From positions 15,792,086 to 15,856,085 of the forward strand of contig NC_066885.1 in NCBI RefSeq assembly GCF_022985175.1: a stretch of 64,000 nt of DNA. The letters run 5' to 3'. This document shows, piece after piece, positions 37,301 through 48,700 of the stretch (positions are counted from its first letter, which is position 1; each line of letters opens with the position of its first letter). A program made the position numbers and the translations under genes. This stretch comes from Labeo rohita. Lineage: Eukaryota > Chordata > Actinopteri > Cypriniformes > Cyprinidae. The notes under the pieces were generated by a model. That model saw only the letters and a program-made list of their open reading frames with translations, had not been told where the DNA came from and searched no databases.

Positions 37301-38743
37301 TTAATATTCATGGTTTCAGGAGACAAGAAGACACTGTCTGGGTACAGAATTAAGCAACTACCAAATGAAATTTAATACAGGTTTTTTTTTGTCTTTCCTC
37401 TGGATAGATAACACAACCAGCAACACTACTTTCTTAATCACACTTAATTCTTTTTTGCTTCCCAGTAAAATACTATATCTAAACATCCTTTAAAAGAATG
37501 ATTTTTTCAATAAATGCATTTTTAAAGGTAATTTTTTTTTTTTTTTTAGAAAATAACCGATCGTTTCACTAGATAAGAGCCTTCTTCTTTGGCTGGGACC
37601 ATTTAGAGCCCTTTGAAGCTGCATTTAAACTGCATTTTGGAAGTTCAAACTCAGGGGCACCATAGAAGTCCACTATATGGAGAGAAATCCTGAAATGTTT
37701 TCCTTAAAAAAACATAATTTCTTTATGACTGAAGACAGAAAGACATGAACATTTTGGATGACAAGGGGGTGAGTACATTATCTGTAAATTTTTGTTCCGG
37801 AAGTGAACTAATCCTTTAAATAATATTAATAAAAATAAATAATAATACTCCTTTATATATTAAATAAAATATAAAATATCCTGCATCTTTCTGTCCCCAT
37901 TTTAATTGCATCTTAGCATTTCTTTTTTTCCCCTTCTCAGATCCATCAACTTGGTACGAATTCTGTGGATAGAACATAACTAGATTTTAAGTAAATTTTT
38001 TTTGCATTATTTTGAGAGACTTCTGTGGAACTTCTTTGCATATTGTATTTGTACTATGCTTGTCTTTTTTTTTTTTTTTTGGCAATTCCCTTAAGCTCTG
38101 AGCACAAGTCATATGCACAAGAATATAGTGCACAAGTCATATGGACTAGACCTGTGACACATGCTCCATTGACTAAAGTAAATCTTATGGGTTGGAATGC
38201 GAAATCATCATTTAAGAAAAAAGTTTTTCATTTTCTAAAAAAGGCAGATTTCACTATTTGCTTTTTTTGAATACGAACCAACACGAACAGATTTGATTGA
38301 ATGTGTATGTGTGAATGTGTGTGTGGGTGTTCTTCATTAAGAAGCCTTTGTCGTCTCCCTGGGTGGGAAAGGTTTGCTGAGTCAGTGAGTCTGAGGGCTC
38401 TGGACACCACCAATAACAGGGAAGAATGTACAATACAGTATTCCAATAATGACTCTGTCTCTCTCTCTCTATTACATTTAATAACTCTCCTGCAGTTCTT
38501 TCTTTTTCAATATTCAGGATTCACATACATAGAATCTATGCTTCACATAGCACTGTTTTCTTATTTTTTTTATGTTTATATATCTCTCTCTGTCTCTTAT
38601 TTTTTCTCTTTTGAAAAACCCTTTGTATGTCCCTGCACCTTGAGGGGTATCTCGATAAAACACTGAATATGTGTGTGCGTGCTTGTTGTCAAAAGCAAGT
38701 TACCTGAAGATCCATGTCGTTCTTTTCCAGAGTTATTCCCCAT
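20785..38743 (-). CDS. Compact cytospin (SPECC1/SPECC1L)-family protein
   Basis: Cytospins link actin and microtubules through a long coiled coil and a C-terminal calponin-homology (CH) domain. Coding exons: 38743-38704, 37155-36799, 35348-35275, 26893-26520, 25033-24949, 24848-24785, 24467-24385, 21605-21489, 21401-21342, 20874-20785. Phases join to 447 aa. Residues 14-132 are acidic and low-complexity; about 141-235 form a coiled coil, with EREEWQQFQADLKVALVVSD matching the cytospin block before the linker. The CH domain (about 342-447) reads SLLRWCQGRTQGYK, EITNFSSCWVDGLAFCAIYH, LPSHIPYNKLSPENK, LAFQTGEGFGI, DEAPDWHRVLEYVESIYRHF. The family is usually about 1,070-1,120 aa, so most of the coiled coil is absent. 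Small missed exons between 26.9 and 35.2 kb are possible, but not required by phase. Confidence 0.85.
21838..22004. mobile_element. Short R4 foldback element
   Basis: Left arm AGTTCACCCAAAAATGAAAA, right arm TTTTCATTTTTGGGTGAACT: a near-perfect inverted repeat of over 25 bases around a core of about 100 bases. Confidence 0.85.
22068..23568. mobile_element. 1.5-kb element with GGGGTTCAAGC ends
   Basis: Left end GCAGCGATTTCCGGGGTTCAAGCGC; right end GTGCTTGAACCCC, an inverted match. It sits in the intron between exons 7 and 8 of the cytospin-like gene. Its base composition is more balanced than its surroundings. Short plus-strand ORFs inside show no recognisable domain. Confidence 0.6.
23634..24060. 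mobile_element. R1-related element
   Basis: Left end ACTACTGTTTAAAATGC, then CACCAAGGCTGCATGTATTT; right end CCCAAACTTTTGAACGGTAG. About half the length of the full R1 copies. Confidence 0.7.
25480..26400. mobile_element. R4-type element interrupted by a hAT-like insertion
   Basis: Outer sequence CCACTGATGTCACATGGAC (left) and GCAGGGTCAGAAATCTC with TTAATTTGTGTTCTGAAGAT (right) corresponds to the uninterrupted copy at 51405-51635. The insertion occupies 25533-26273. Confidence 0.8.
25533..26273. mobile_element. Non-autonomous hAT-like element with 8-bp target duplication
   Basis: Ends CAGTGTTGGAGGTAACGCAT and AAAAGTAACTTTACCCAACACTG are inverted repeats of the CAGTGTTGG type. The flanks are GTCCTTGC (25525-25532) and GTCCTTAC (26274-26281): an 8-bp duplication with one mismatch, the length hAT elements make. 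The 741-bp interior has no transposase. Confidence 0.85.
27008..27420. repeat. Dispersed repeat, family R2
   Basis: Starts GTGAACGTGGACCACAAAAC and ends GTGGTCCAGGGCCAC; same interior words and orientation as 12599-13038. Confidence 0.8.
29380..29566. mobile_element. 187-bp hAT-type miniature element
   Basis: Ends CAGTGGTTCTCAACTCC and GGAGTTGAGAACCACTG are perfect 17-base inverted repeats; the CAGTGGTTCTCAA form is typical of hAT (Charlie-like) elements. Flanking 8-mers TTGAAGGG and GTGTAGGG agree at 6 of 8 positions, consistent with an aged duplication. Confidence 0.8.
29838..31000. repeat. Three-copy tandem block, 400-510 bp period
   Basis: The word GTGACGTAATGCCGCTTTGA occurs at 29857 and 30368 and, with three changes, at 30771. 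Each is followed by GGTAGAAGTCxGCTG, an AAATGCTAAAATGA-type word and a GACxCCCTA..GTCTCGTGGACTTAA-type word. Copies are 511 and 403 bp apart, so the middle unit is partly deleted. Confidence 0.8.
34030..34735. mobile_element. Foldback element, family R3
   Basis: Left arm CATCCAAGATGTTCATGTCT with TTTCTTTCTTCAGTT; right arm AGACATGAACATCTTGGATG. Ends read TAGTTCACTTCC and GAACTAATCC. No coding sequence. Confidence 0.8.
36562..36772. mobile_element. 211-bp miniature inverted-repeat element beside a coding exon
   Basis: Ends GTTGAAAAAACCACCATATG and CATATGCTGTTTTTTTCAAC are inverted repeats. The interior repeats words like CTGGTTTAAGC and GGTTTAAGCAAG. The right end is 26 bases from the donor side of the exon at 36799-37155. 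Confidence 0.8.
37555..37817. mobile_element. Half copy of R3 foldback element
   Basis: Right arm only: TTTGAAGCTGCATTTAAACT, AAGACATGAACATTTTGGAT, GAAGTGAACTAATCCTTTAA. The words match the right arm at 49790-50028. Confidence 0.7.
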
Positions 38744-40160
38744 GTTACCAACAGCTTGATTCACTCTAGAGGATGAGTCAAAAATAAAAAAAAATAATAC
38801 ACAGTTTATACACACATGTGGTCTATATCCAACTCTTTATCCAGTCTTCAAATAACAAAGTGGTGTTGCCAAAGTCACATCTGAAAAACTCTAAAGATAT
38901 GACAAAAAGATTTTATAATAGTATCTCTGCTCATACCGAATTCAGATATATTCAGAAAGCTCTCCACCAATGGTAGGAAAATTTGAATGAGGTTTGTGGT
39001 AAAGTTTGCATGAAAATGCAAAAGCCCATGGACGGTGCTAAACTTACACTGCTGCGAGAGCGAGGAGGAGTACATAGATGAGGGAAGACCAGGGAGTGTT
39101 TTAACACATTTAGTTTCAATGTCAATTCAAAGTAATTAACATATAGAGACATAGACTAACAATCCGTTTGACTTATTAATTTTCAGTTTTTTTTTTACTG
39201 GTCGTCATAATATAAAGACTACTGATAAATGGCACCATTTGGTTGGTCTCTACAGAACAGCACCCAACAATGCCATTACATCACTGTACGTTCAAGAGGT
39301 AAAGTAAATTGTATTGTTTGCATAATACCTTTTTATAGCCATTCAGTCTTAAGTGAACAATGTATAGGATTTTGAACTTACTCAGAGAGAACCAAAACAA
39401 ACATGGAATTAAATTTGCTACCATTTTGATCCAAATAGAACTTAGCATACATAAGCATTACTGTTATTAATATAAATACTACTAATAACAATTATAATAA
39501 CGTACATGTTCTTCATTTTTATTTATTAAAATAATAATAAACCACTACCTTTTTTTGTAATTTCTAATTGGATAAAACGTACCGCGTTACAACACAGTCT
39601 CTCCTACACACTTTAATATCACTTACAATAGCACTTTAATGAACTAGCAACTTTTAACTAAGTTAATGAAGTCGTAATAACAACAACAACGTTAAAGTAA
39701 GATAATAAAAACAAAGTATTAACAGATCACACGGACAGAGAGTATTACGAAGGAAAATTAACGCATATCATTCTTAAACAAATGACTAATATAAACCTAT
39801 ACGATAACGAAAACAATAATATTGGATAGTTTTTGTTGCTTACACACCTAATCGAAGATCTTGTATTCACCGGGACTGACTTCCAAGTTTTACATGTTGT
39901 CGCTGGTGGAGTCGCACCGCTTCACGGGACGAGAGCAGATCCTGAGCAGGCTGCAGGATGTGGGTATGAAGCCCGGTTAAAAACTGTCCTTTTGCCCCCT
40001 CCTGAGGACTGAGAAGTAGCCTACTACTGGAGACAGCGTGAACTAGAGCTAAAACTTCATTCAAATGATCTTACTGTCCTCAGCTTTTGAAGGAGCGACA
40101 GATCACATTTTCCAGCCTGTGTAAATGTAAACACCCTGACTTTCTTTGCATCAGGAGTCA
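38744..40160 (-). promoter_or_regulatory. 5' leader and putative promoter of the cytospin-like gene
   Basis: The first coding exon has an acceptor before 38765, so 5' UTR lies upstream. A likely untranslated exon ends with the minus-strand donor GATTAG|GTGTGT at 39848/39847 and extends to about 39920-40150. The only ATG near its 3' end is followed at once by a stop, so it is non-coding. Promoter position is inferred. Confidence 0.4.
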
Positions 40161-41304
40161 CGTGTGAGCACATTCTTCTCATAAACGTAAACATTAAGGG
40201 TTTATGCTAATTCAGGGGTGTGATTTAATTTATAAAGCTTAACGAATACTACAGGCCACCTGTCAGTTCACCTCAACCTTAACTTCTGACCTAATGCTGA
40301 CCTTAATCCTAATTTAAAGGCTTACCTTGAGGACTGAGCAACGGAAGTTTAAGATAATGTTGTTTAGCCTATATCTTATCAGACCTGCACTGCAGGAAAA
40401 ACATATAACACGAATTGACTTTAAAATAAAAAAAATTAAATTATTATTATTTATTTTTTAGTTTTAGTTATTAGCATAAAATGTAAATTCATACACTGTT
40501 AGATGTATACAATATTTTTATTTCTTGTTTATAACAGACATTGTTATTAGGACTGTAATACAGTAGTGATATAAAACAGCTAAAGCAAGTATTTAAAAAG
40601 ATTATACATAATACAAAACAAAGCACAACAATATGCATTAAGTTTCATTCTGTGTGCTATACAGTACTGTTCTTGAACACACTGTAGACGTGAGAGCCAA
40701 ACAGAAAAATCAGCTCCTGACTCATTTACAGCCTACCTGTATATTTACATCTCATTAACAAGCCCTAGTAAATAAATTCAGCAGACTAATCTTCAGGAAG
40801 TGGTTTAGCTTAGGAAACATGCCTGTCACAGTGGGTGTTATTGTGACTGTATATACATTTCTAAGTAAAGAGCCAGTCATCAGGATGTCATTGTCAGACA
40901 TGCAAATTATGGCTGGTATGTGGGCTTGATTCAGCAAATTAATATTCAGGGGATTTCACAATATTGCATGACCAGTGACAGCGCCCAAGCATGACATCAT
41001 CATACCAGTATGCTTGTATATTTAAACAGATTTCTTTTTTAAATTGCAGGTCATTTTTTATCGAGGATGTCAACTTAATGTATGACTCATCAGCAAACCG
41101 ACAGTTGGTGTTTATCACAGATCTGCTGAATCATTTGTGCAACTTTGGCCAACCTCATAAATACATACAATGTAATCAGGGCTAACCGGCTTTTTTGTAC
41201 AAAGGCACTTTCCAAATAACTACAGATTACATTATTGACTATGCTCCATCTTACACAGTAAGACCTCACAAGTCCCTTGTATGGCTAACGTATTTTTTTT
41301 TCTT
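40161..41304. other. Intergenic, no gene seen
   Basis: AT-rich sequence without recognised repeats or coding exons. The right end is presumably the 3' UTR of the small gene ending at 41305. Confidence 0.5.
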
Positions 41305-42140
41305 TCATACACCAGGTGATGCCTTCACAGGTTGCTCGGTGTCACCTGTGTTTTTGATTGGTTGATCCTGTTCATCTTTTTTGATGGGCGCCATGGCAGG
41401 ATTGGTAGAAGCCATACGGGTTCGACCTGGGGAACTCGGGCTTTGGAGATTAATGGCAGGTTTAGACATCCAGTTCAGGATGCGTGTGGAGGGACGGTGG
41501 TGAACAGCGAGTTGGCGAGAGCTGTATCCAGACATCGCAATTCCCAACACACCCAGAAAAACAGCCACCCGTGGCACTGCAAGATCGTGAGCTCTTTGGG
41601 TCACAGTCTGTACGGCGGACGTCTGAAAGAAAGTGGAAATACATGGTTATATTGTAGAATGAACTGACAAACATTAACCTTCAGGTGATGTTTTATTAGG
41701 AACACCATAAACTGCTTGACTGATGACTCATTTCAAATGTTTAAATAATTACAGAATACAATAAAGTAAATTATGATAATTGTATAACAACTTAAAATGG
41801 ATTGTAATTACAATATTTTTCCAATGTAGTAATGGCTAATTAAAAGCCTTATGGGAGATAATAGCGATTCAAATCAGAGCATGTGAAACGTTGTAGAAAT
41901 TCTTGAATTATAGAACAAAATGATGATTCACTATTAAACCAACATTCATTTAGCTTTGAGTTTAATCCTGCGGTTAAATACACATACATTCACAAAGCTG
42001 CAGATTATTCATTTACAGTTGTCTTTACTTCCATGCAGTTTCAGTTATTCATAAATAACCTTCACATCTGCCCAGATTATTTTACTCACCTGCAAGCAGC
42101 GGATATATCCTGAAGTAGGACGTGGAAGACCAAAAAACAT
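41305..42140 (-). CDS. Unrecognised 122-aa protein with one membrane segment
   Basis: Two coding exons, 42140-42090 and 41622-41305, join in phase 0 with good splice sites (CTTGCAG|GTGAGT; TTTCTTTCAG|ACG). The protein starts MFFGLPRPTSGYIRCLQ. The first 29 residues carry R7, R14 and R27 with no acidic residue, as in a mitochondrial presequence. One hydrophobic stretch, VAVFLGVLGIAMSGY, spans about 36-50, flanked by R35 and R53. The C-terminal half is polar (Pro/Ser/Lys-rich, ending VKASPGV). I do not recognise the family. A TATA box upstream supports a real gene. A mitochondrial inner-membrane microprotein is a guess from composition only. Confidence 0.6.
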
Positions 42141-42296
42141 ATCACTTTAGTCACTAGACCTCGGAGCTTTGTTTGTGAGCAGGATCTCTTCCTCTGGTTC
42201 CTTGTTTCTTTCCTTTCTGACAGGAAGAGGCTTCTCAGAGGTTAGAGCTCGCTCAGGTAGGACTACACGTCTGCGAATGTTTTGCCCTGATCAGAG

Positions 42297-42304
42297 CTTA
42301 TATA
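42297..42304 (-). promoter_or_regulatory. TATA box of the small gene
   Basis: Minus-strand TATATAAG lies about 160 bases upstream of the ATG at 42140, which puts the expected start near 42265-42275 with a 5' UTR of about 130 bases. The other promoters in the window look TATA-less, so this one probably has tissue-restricted activity. Confidence 0.55.
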
Positions 42305-42591
42305 GAGAGAGGCCCCATCTGTCTGCCTCGCTCTCAATGAGATTACCAAATTGAGGCTAGCACGCACCTGGACATGCTAGCTATGACGACAGCGGCGGCA
42401 GTGAGGAATACGGGGTTAAGTTGTTGTGAAGGACGACATCCTTGTATAGCTTGGCATGAGTAAAGCCGGAAAAGGCTATACAGTCTAGTCAGACAGGTTA
42501 GAGGTGACCCAGTTATCAGAACCAAACCAAACCAAAATTTAATTAAAAACTAAACAAAACAAAACAAAGCACCAATTAAAATAAAAAACAA

Positions 42592-43715
42592 AGGTCAAAA
42601 GTTTACATACACCTTGCAGAATCTGCAATATGTTAAATTATTTACCAAAATATGAGGGATTATACAAAATCCATGTTATTTTTATTTAGAACCAACCTGA
42701 ATAGGATATTTCACATAGAAGTTTACATAGAGTCCACAAGAAAAAATAGTAGCTGAATTTATAAAAATTACCCTGTTCAAAAGTTTACATACACTTGTTT
42801 CTTAATACTGTTGTTACCTGACTGATCCACAGCTGTTTTTTTGTTTAGTGATAGTTGTTCATGAGTCCCTTGTTTGTCCTGAACAGTTAAACTGCCTGCT
42901 GTTCTTCAGAAAAATCCTTCAGGTCCCACAAATTCTTTGGTTTTTCAGCATTTTGGTGTATTTGAACCCTTTCCAACATTGACTATGATTTTGCTATCCG
43001 TCTTTTCACACTGAGAACAACTAAGGGACTCATATGCGACTATTACAGGAGGTAAATATGGTAAATATTTTTTGTAGCTTCTGGAGGGCAGTACTGAATG
43101 AAAAAAAAAAAAAAATATTTAGGCAAAATAAGAAAAATGTACACATCTTCATTCTGTTCAAAAGTTTTCACCCTGGCTCTTAATGCTTTGTGTTTCCTTC
43201 TGGATTGTCAGTGAGTGTTTGAACCTTCTGTAATAGTTGCATATGAGTCCCTCAGTTGTCCTTAGATTAAAAAGATGGATCTCAAAATCATAATTATTGC
43301 TAATTACTAATTGTTGGAAAGGGTTCAAATACACAAAAATACTGAAAAACCAAAGAATTTGTGTGACCTGAAGTATTTTTCTGAAAAACAGCGGGCAGAT
43401 TAACTGTTCAGGACAAACAAGGGACTCATAAACACTTATCACTAAACAAAAAACTGTGGATCATTCAGTTAATGATTGAGAATCAAGAATCAAGCATATG
43501 TAAACTTTTAAACAGGGTCATTTTTTATAAATTCAACTTTTATTTTCTCTTGTGGACTATATGTAAACATCTTTTATGTGAAATATCTTATTCAGGTCAG
43601 TACTACATCAAAAATAACATGCAGTTTTTGTATGATCCCTCTTATTTTGGTAAAATAATTAACATTTTGCAGATTCTGCATGGTGTATGTAAACTTTTGA
43701 CCTTAACTGCATATG
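42592..43715. mobile_element. Tc1-like foldback element, 1.1 kb
   Basis: Left: AGGTCAAAAGTTTACATACA; right: TGTATGTAAACTTTTGACCT, a perfect 20-base inverted match. A second inner pair, AAAAGTTTACATACACTTG and its inverse, lies near 42778 and 43490. The AGTTTACATACAC word is the hallmark of fish Tc1 ends. No transposase ORF. The whole element is one imperfect palindrome. Confidence 0.85.
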
Positions 43716-43782
43716 AGGCCATCATATCTCTCAAGCGTCAGCCTTTCTGGTTAGAAGTCAAACTCTAACTGAAGAGTGAATT

Positions 43783-44275
43783 CACACTACCATTCAAAAG
43801 TAGTTTTTGAAAGAAGTCTCTTATGCTCACCACGGCTGCATTTATTTGATCAAAATATAGCAAAAACTGTAATATTGTGAAATACTGTTAGAATTGAAAA
43901 TATAGTTTATTCCTGTAATGCAAAGCAAAAATTTTTTGGCATCATTACAGTCTTCAGTGTCACATGATCCTTCAGATCTCTTTTGTTATGCTGTTTATCT
44001 TAATATGCTGTTTTGCTGCTAAAGAAAAAGTTATTATTATTATCAGTGTTGAAAACAGTTGTAATGCATAATATTTTTATGGAATTGAATTGATTTTTAA
44101 TGAGACTTTCATGTAGCCCAAACAGTAATAAAAGGTAATAAATGTAATAAAAACGAATACTTTCTTTCAAAAAATTTTCTCTGGGAACATTTATTTGAAA
44201 TATAATTTTTTGGTAAACAATGTAAAAGTCTATTGTTACCTTTAAAAAAAAATCTTACTGACCCCAGACTTGTGG
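43783..44275. mobile_element. R1-related element
   Basis: Left: CACACTACCATTCAAAAGTA with CACCACGGCTGCATTTATTT; it passes through GTGTCACATGATCCTTCAGA and ends in CTTACTGACCCCAGACTTGT. Confidence 0.75.
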
Positions 44276-45783
44276 ATGCAAACGAAAACAGTATATTGTA
44301 GATATTTCTGCCACCATTTTGTCTTATTTATTCACCTAGTTAAATATCTGATTGTTGCTACACTTCAAAATGAACCTGTCTGGAGTTTTGCCTCAGGGTA
44401 GAGAACATAATAAACAGGGGACAGCAGAATATTGTCTTTCCCAATACAGTACTATGGACCCTTCAGCCGTACAATGTTTTATCTGTCTGTGAGTTCAGGG
44501 TCTCACTGGGGTCCGACAAATCTTGGGTTTTACGAGGACCTGTTAAATAAAACGACCTCACTCTGTGGTAGATCATTTAGTATGTTTAAATTAAATTGCT
44601 TTTCCGAACACTTATGACTGGCAGATATTAGCTCCACCTCTTTGCAGGATTGCCTCTCATCTTCTGAGTGGATATTCCAGATCCATAAACGGTGATATCA
44701 AAGCTGCAGTGAGGCTTTACTCTAATGATATGCTGAGTTTACAGCTAAAACAAGATGATTAGCAATTTGATTTTGTTCTTTTCACCTGCTGTGTCCTCTG
44801 CCCCATATTCCAGCTGGTGCAAAGAAATATTTTCTGAGTGAAACAGCAGGGCTATGATTTCCAAACACTGTAACCTAATGGGAAGCAATAAAGAAAAACT
44901 TATTCTCTGTCTGAGGCAACCCAGATCCATGTGATCCTATAATGGCATCCAAGTCTATGTTGTGGGTTGCCTTGTGTCACACATAGCGCAGTCTGGAGAT
45001 GCTTGTATTCTTCCTTGACGTCATGGATAAGCCATTCAATCAGTTTAAATGGATCGTCGTATGTAGTGCACTGCACGTAGGCATATCAAACAATCACTGA
45101 AAACAAGCCCACAGTTGTTTATTTTTTACAAATTGAATTAAAACTTTAATAAATATCTTTTTTCTAGTCAGACTAATGATCACAGAGGCTGGCCCAAAGT
45201 CAATGTCACACTGATGGTCCAAAGTAGCTCATTGAATAGATAAAAAAAAAAAAAAAAAAAAAAAAAATTAAATGAGACCCTGGTTTGGGTAAATGATGTT
45301 AATGAGCAGTCTAGTGTGCAAAAGCTTAAATGTCATGATCCAAACAGGCTGTGAGATCAGCAAGGGGCTGCTGACGTTCTGACGTTAAGATAATTAGCTG
45401 CTAAGAGGCTAAACTACAGACGCCTCATAATGAGCTGAGCTTCAGCGTCACGGTCAATAACAATACTTTAGTGCTTGTCTTGCAGAAATATACCTCTCGG
45501 AGAGTGTACTGGTGCTGTATGAAGAAAGAATGAGCAGCAGAGAATGTGTAAAAATATCTTTCTCTTAAGTAATTATTAATGTGAAGGCGAGATAAACTGG
45601 AATATCATTCTGGGTCTTCAAAGGGAATCCAAATTGTTGCTGCAGCTGATTGATCCAGAGTTTCTTGAATTCCTTGACTATAAAACAGCATGACTGAAGA
45701 TCTCTTTCATAATAAGATATTACAATCAGAGACCTGCTGGTTATTCACAGTCATTTTCCTCTCAGGCGCTGAATCTGGGGGCG

Positions 45784-48700
45784 TCATGTCCTCTGCTGTC
45801 TCTGCATGGGCAGAATCTCTGCCAGCCAATACTCCATAAGAGTGCAGACTACTGAAACCTCATCTGGAAAACAAGAAAGAGAGAGAAATGATCATGTAGT
45901 AAATTTATGTGTGTTCTAATAAGGTTTTAGCAAGTTATGTTTTCTACGGTCTCAATATGGTTGATATTTTAGCCAGATCTCTCCTGTGAAAGAGATTAAA
46001 ATCACTATGGGATTGGTCAAATAACTGCTAAATAATAGTAAATTGCATTTAGTGAAATGCACCACTGCATCTGTATTTCCATACAGTTTTTTGTTATTAG
46101 GAAGTCTCAGGGAAACCACACTGCTGCAATAACAGAGTAACAGGGTCAATGACCTGCAGCAACTACTGGTGGAAATAAAGGCGTATGGGTGAAAAAAATG
46201 GATAAATGATATGTTCGGTGGTTGTCGTGGAGACGGAGGCTATGTTTAGGAGTCACCATGGACACCTGTGCAGAATGTCCTAAATCCGCTAGGTGCTTGT
46301 AGCTCCTCATTAAAACACTGATCATCTTGTTAAGGCCTAATCTGACTTCACAAACACAAGCCAAAACAAATGCACATATACATACATACTGTACATACAT
46401 AAAAAGTCTAGCAAAAACACTATGAAGGCATTCTTGTAAACACATACATTTAATGTATACAAAGCCAAAAGTCTCTAGGATAGCACTTTGTATAAAATAG
46501 CTTTTTCTCAAGCAATACTTGGGCTTTGTTGGGCATCAAACACTAGTTTGCTACTTATAGAATGCTGCACAATATACATTGCATAATGCATAGTAAAAGG
46601 GATAGTTTACCCAAAAATGAAAATTCTGTCATTAATTACTCACCCTCATGTCATGCCAAACCCGTGAGACCTTCGTTCATCTTTGGAAAACAAATTAAGA
46701 TATTTGGAGGGTTGGAAAGCTCTTGGATTTTATCAAAAATATTTTAATTTGTGATTTGAAGATGAACAAAGGTCTTACGTGTTTAGAACAACATGATGGT
46801 GAGTAATTAATGACAGAATTTTTATTTTCGATAGGTTATTTTGAGGGTGAGCTATCCCTTTAACAATATACATTTAAAACGGTAATATGCTATTTTATTG
46901 TCACATGACCTCATTTATTGAGTGGCATCCAGTTGAGTTTTTTTTTTAATGTTTATGAGAGAAGTTATGAAAATGCAAAGCTGCATTTATTTGACCAAAA
47001 AAAAAACAAAAAAAAAAACAGTACTATTGCAGATTAAAATAAGTGTCTTTAATAATATATTTTGAACATTTAAAAGAACAGCATTTATTTTAAATACACT
47101 ATCAGTCAAGTTTTTTTTAATGTTTTTTGAAGAACTGTCTTCTGCTCACCAAGCCTGCATTTATTTGATCCAAAGTGCAGCAAAACAGTATAAAATATTT
47201 TACCATTTAAAATAACTGTTTTCTACTAGAATATATTTTAAAATGTAAAATATATTTTAAAATATTTCTAAATGTATTCCTGTGAATTCAAAAGTTCAAG
47301 ACATTTTTTAGTCTCATTACTTTAGTCACATGATCCTTCAAAAATCATTCTAATATTCTGTATTTGCTGCTCAAAAATATTATTATTATTATGTTGAAAA
47401 CAGCTGAATAGATTTTTTTTCAGGTTTCTTTGATGAATGGGAAGTTCAGAAGAACAGCATTTATCTAAAATTGAAATCTTTTCTAACATTATAAATGTCT
47501 TTATTATTACTTTTGATCAATTTAAAGCATCCCTGCTAAATAAAAGTATTAATTTCTAATTAATCCCCATTAATCCCATTTCTGAAGGTCGTTAATAACA
47601 TTAAAGACCGGAGTAGTGGTGCTGAAAATTTAGCTTTGATCACAGGAATAAATTACATTTTAAAATATATTCAAATAGTAAGCAGTTCTTTTAAATAGTA
47701 AAAATATTTCACAGTATTACTGCTATTGCTGTATTTTGGATCAAATAAATGCAGGCTTGGTGAGCAACAAGTTTTGACAGGTAGTGTAAACGAAGCAAAG
47801 TAAACGGTTTTAATATCACTTATTTCGATCAAGAAATTTTTGGGGTGAAAAAACAAACAAACAAACAACAACAACAAAAAAAAACGTGTTTTTGGAAACA
47901 CATATGCTTAATGTTCAAACATGTGAGGTCCAAGTGCCCTCGCTCACCTGTAGGTAATGTGCTTGCGTCTCTGAATTCTTTTAGCTGTGACTTTAACTGC
48001 TCTTCATTCTTCACCAGTACAGCCCTAAGTCCACACAGCTTAAAGATCTCAACAGGGGGCAGCGTCCTGCCTGAGAGACGAGAGAACAGAGCCTCCGCTG
48101 CAGTCAGGGAAAGAGACGGGCTACTTTCTACACAGGAGCCTGAAGAGAAAAGCAGCAATACATGTGTTTATTTTATTTAATTTTATTGCTATTATATGTA
48201 TATATAAATTAACCCAATTATTCAACCAAGACGCATTACATTTTTGCATTGTTAAAAATATTTCTATATCATACGCTGTTCTTTTGAACAGTATTTATTA
48301 TAGAATCAAACTCAAATCAGCATATTAGAATTATTTCTGAAGGATCACGTGACATTGAAAACTGGAGCAATGATGCTGAAAATTTAGCTTTGCAATCGCA
48401 GGAAAAAAATTACATTTTAAATAGGGGTGTAACGGTACACAGATGTCAAGGTTCGATATGATTTCAGTACAACAGAAAAAGAAAATCTACTATGCTAGGT
48501 TTCTTTTCATTTATTTTAAACAGACAGTAGTACAAATTACAATTTTTCCACCTACATATGAAAATACTAAATATTATATCAAATTAATGTCATATATAGG
48601 CTATAAAATCTGCAGTACATGCATACAAGGAATAAATACTTGAAATATATTTAATTTAGTTAACTGATAGACAAGGAAAAAAAAAACAGTGCGACACGTA

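Larger units (their letters stand above)
42305..45783. other. Intergenic small gene to erich1, repeats
   Basis: No coding exon is recognised. It holds a 1.1-kb Tc1-like foldback element (42592-43715), an R1-related element (43783-44275) and a poly-A of 27 (45240-45267). The stretch 44340-45780 otherwise shows nothing; its right end is likely erich1 3' UTR. Confidence 0.55.
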
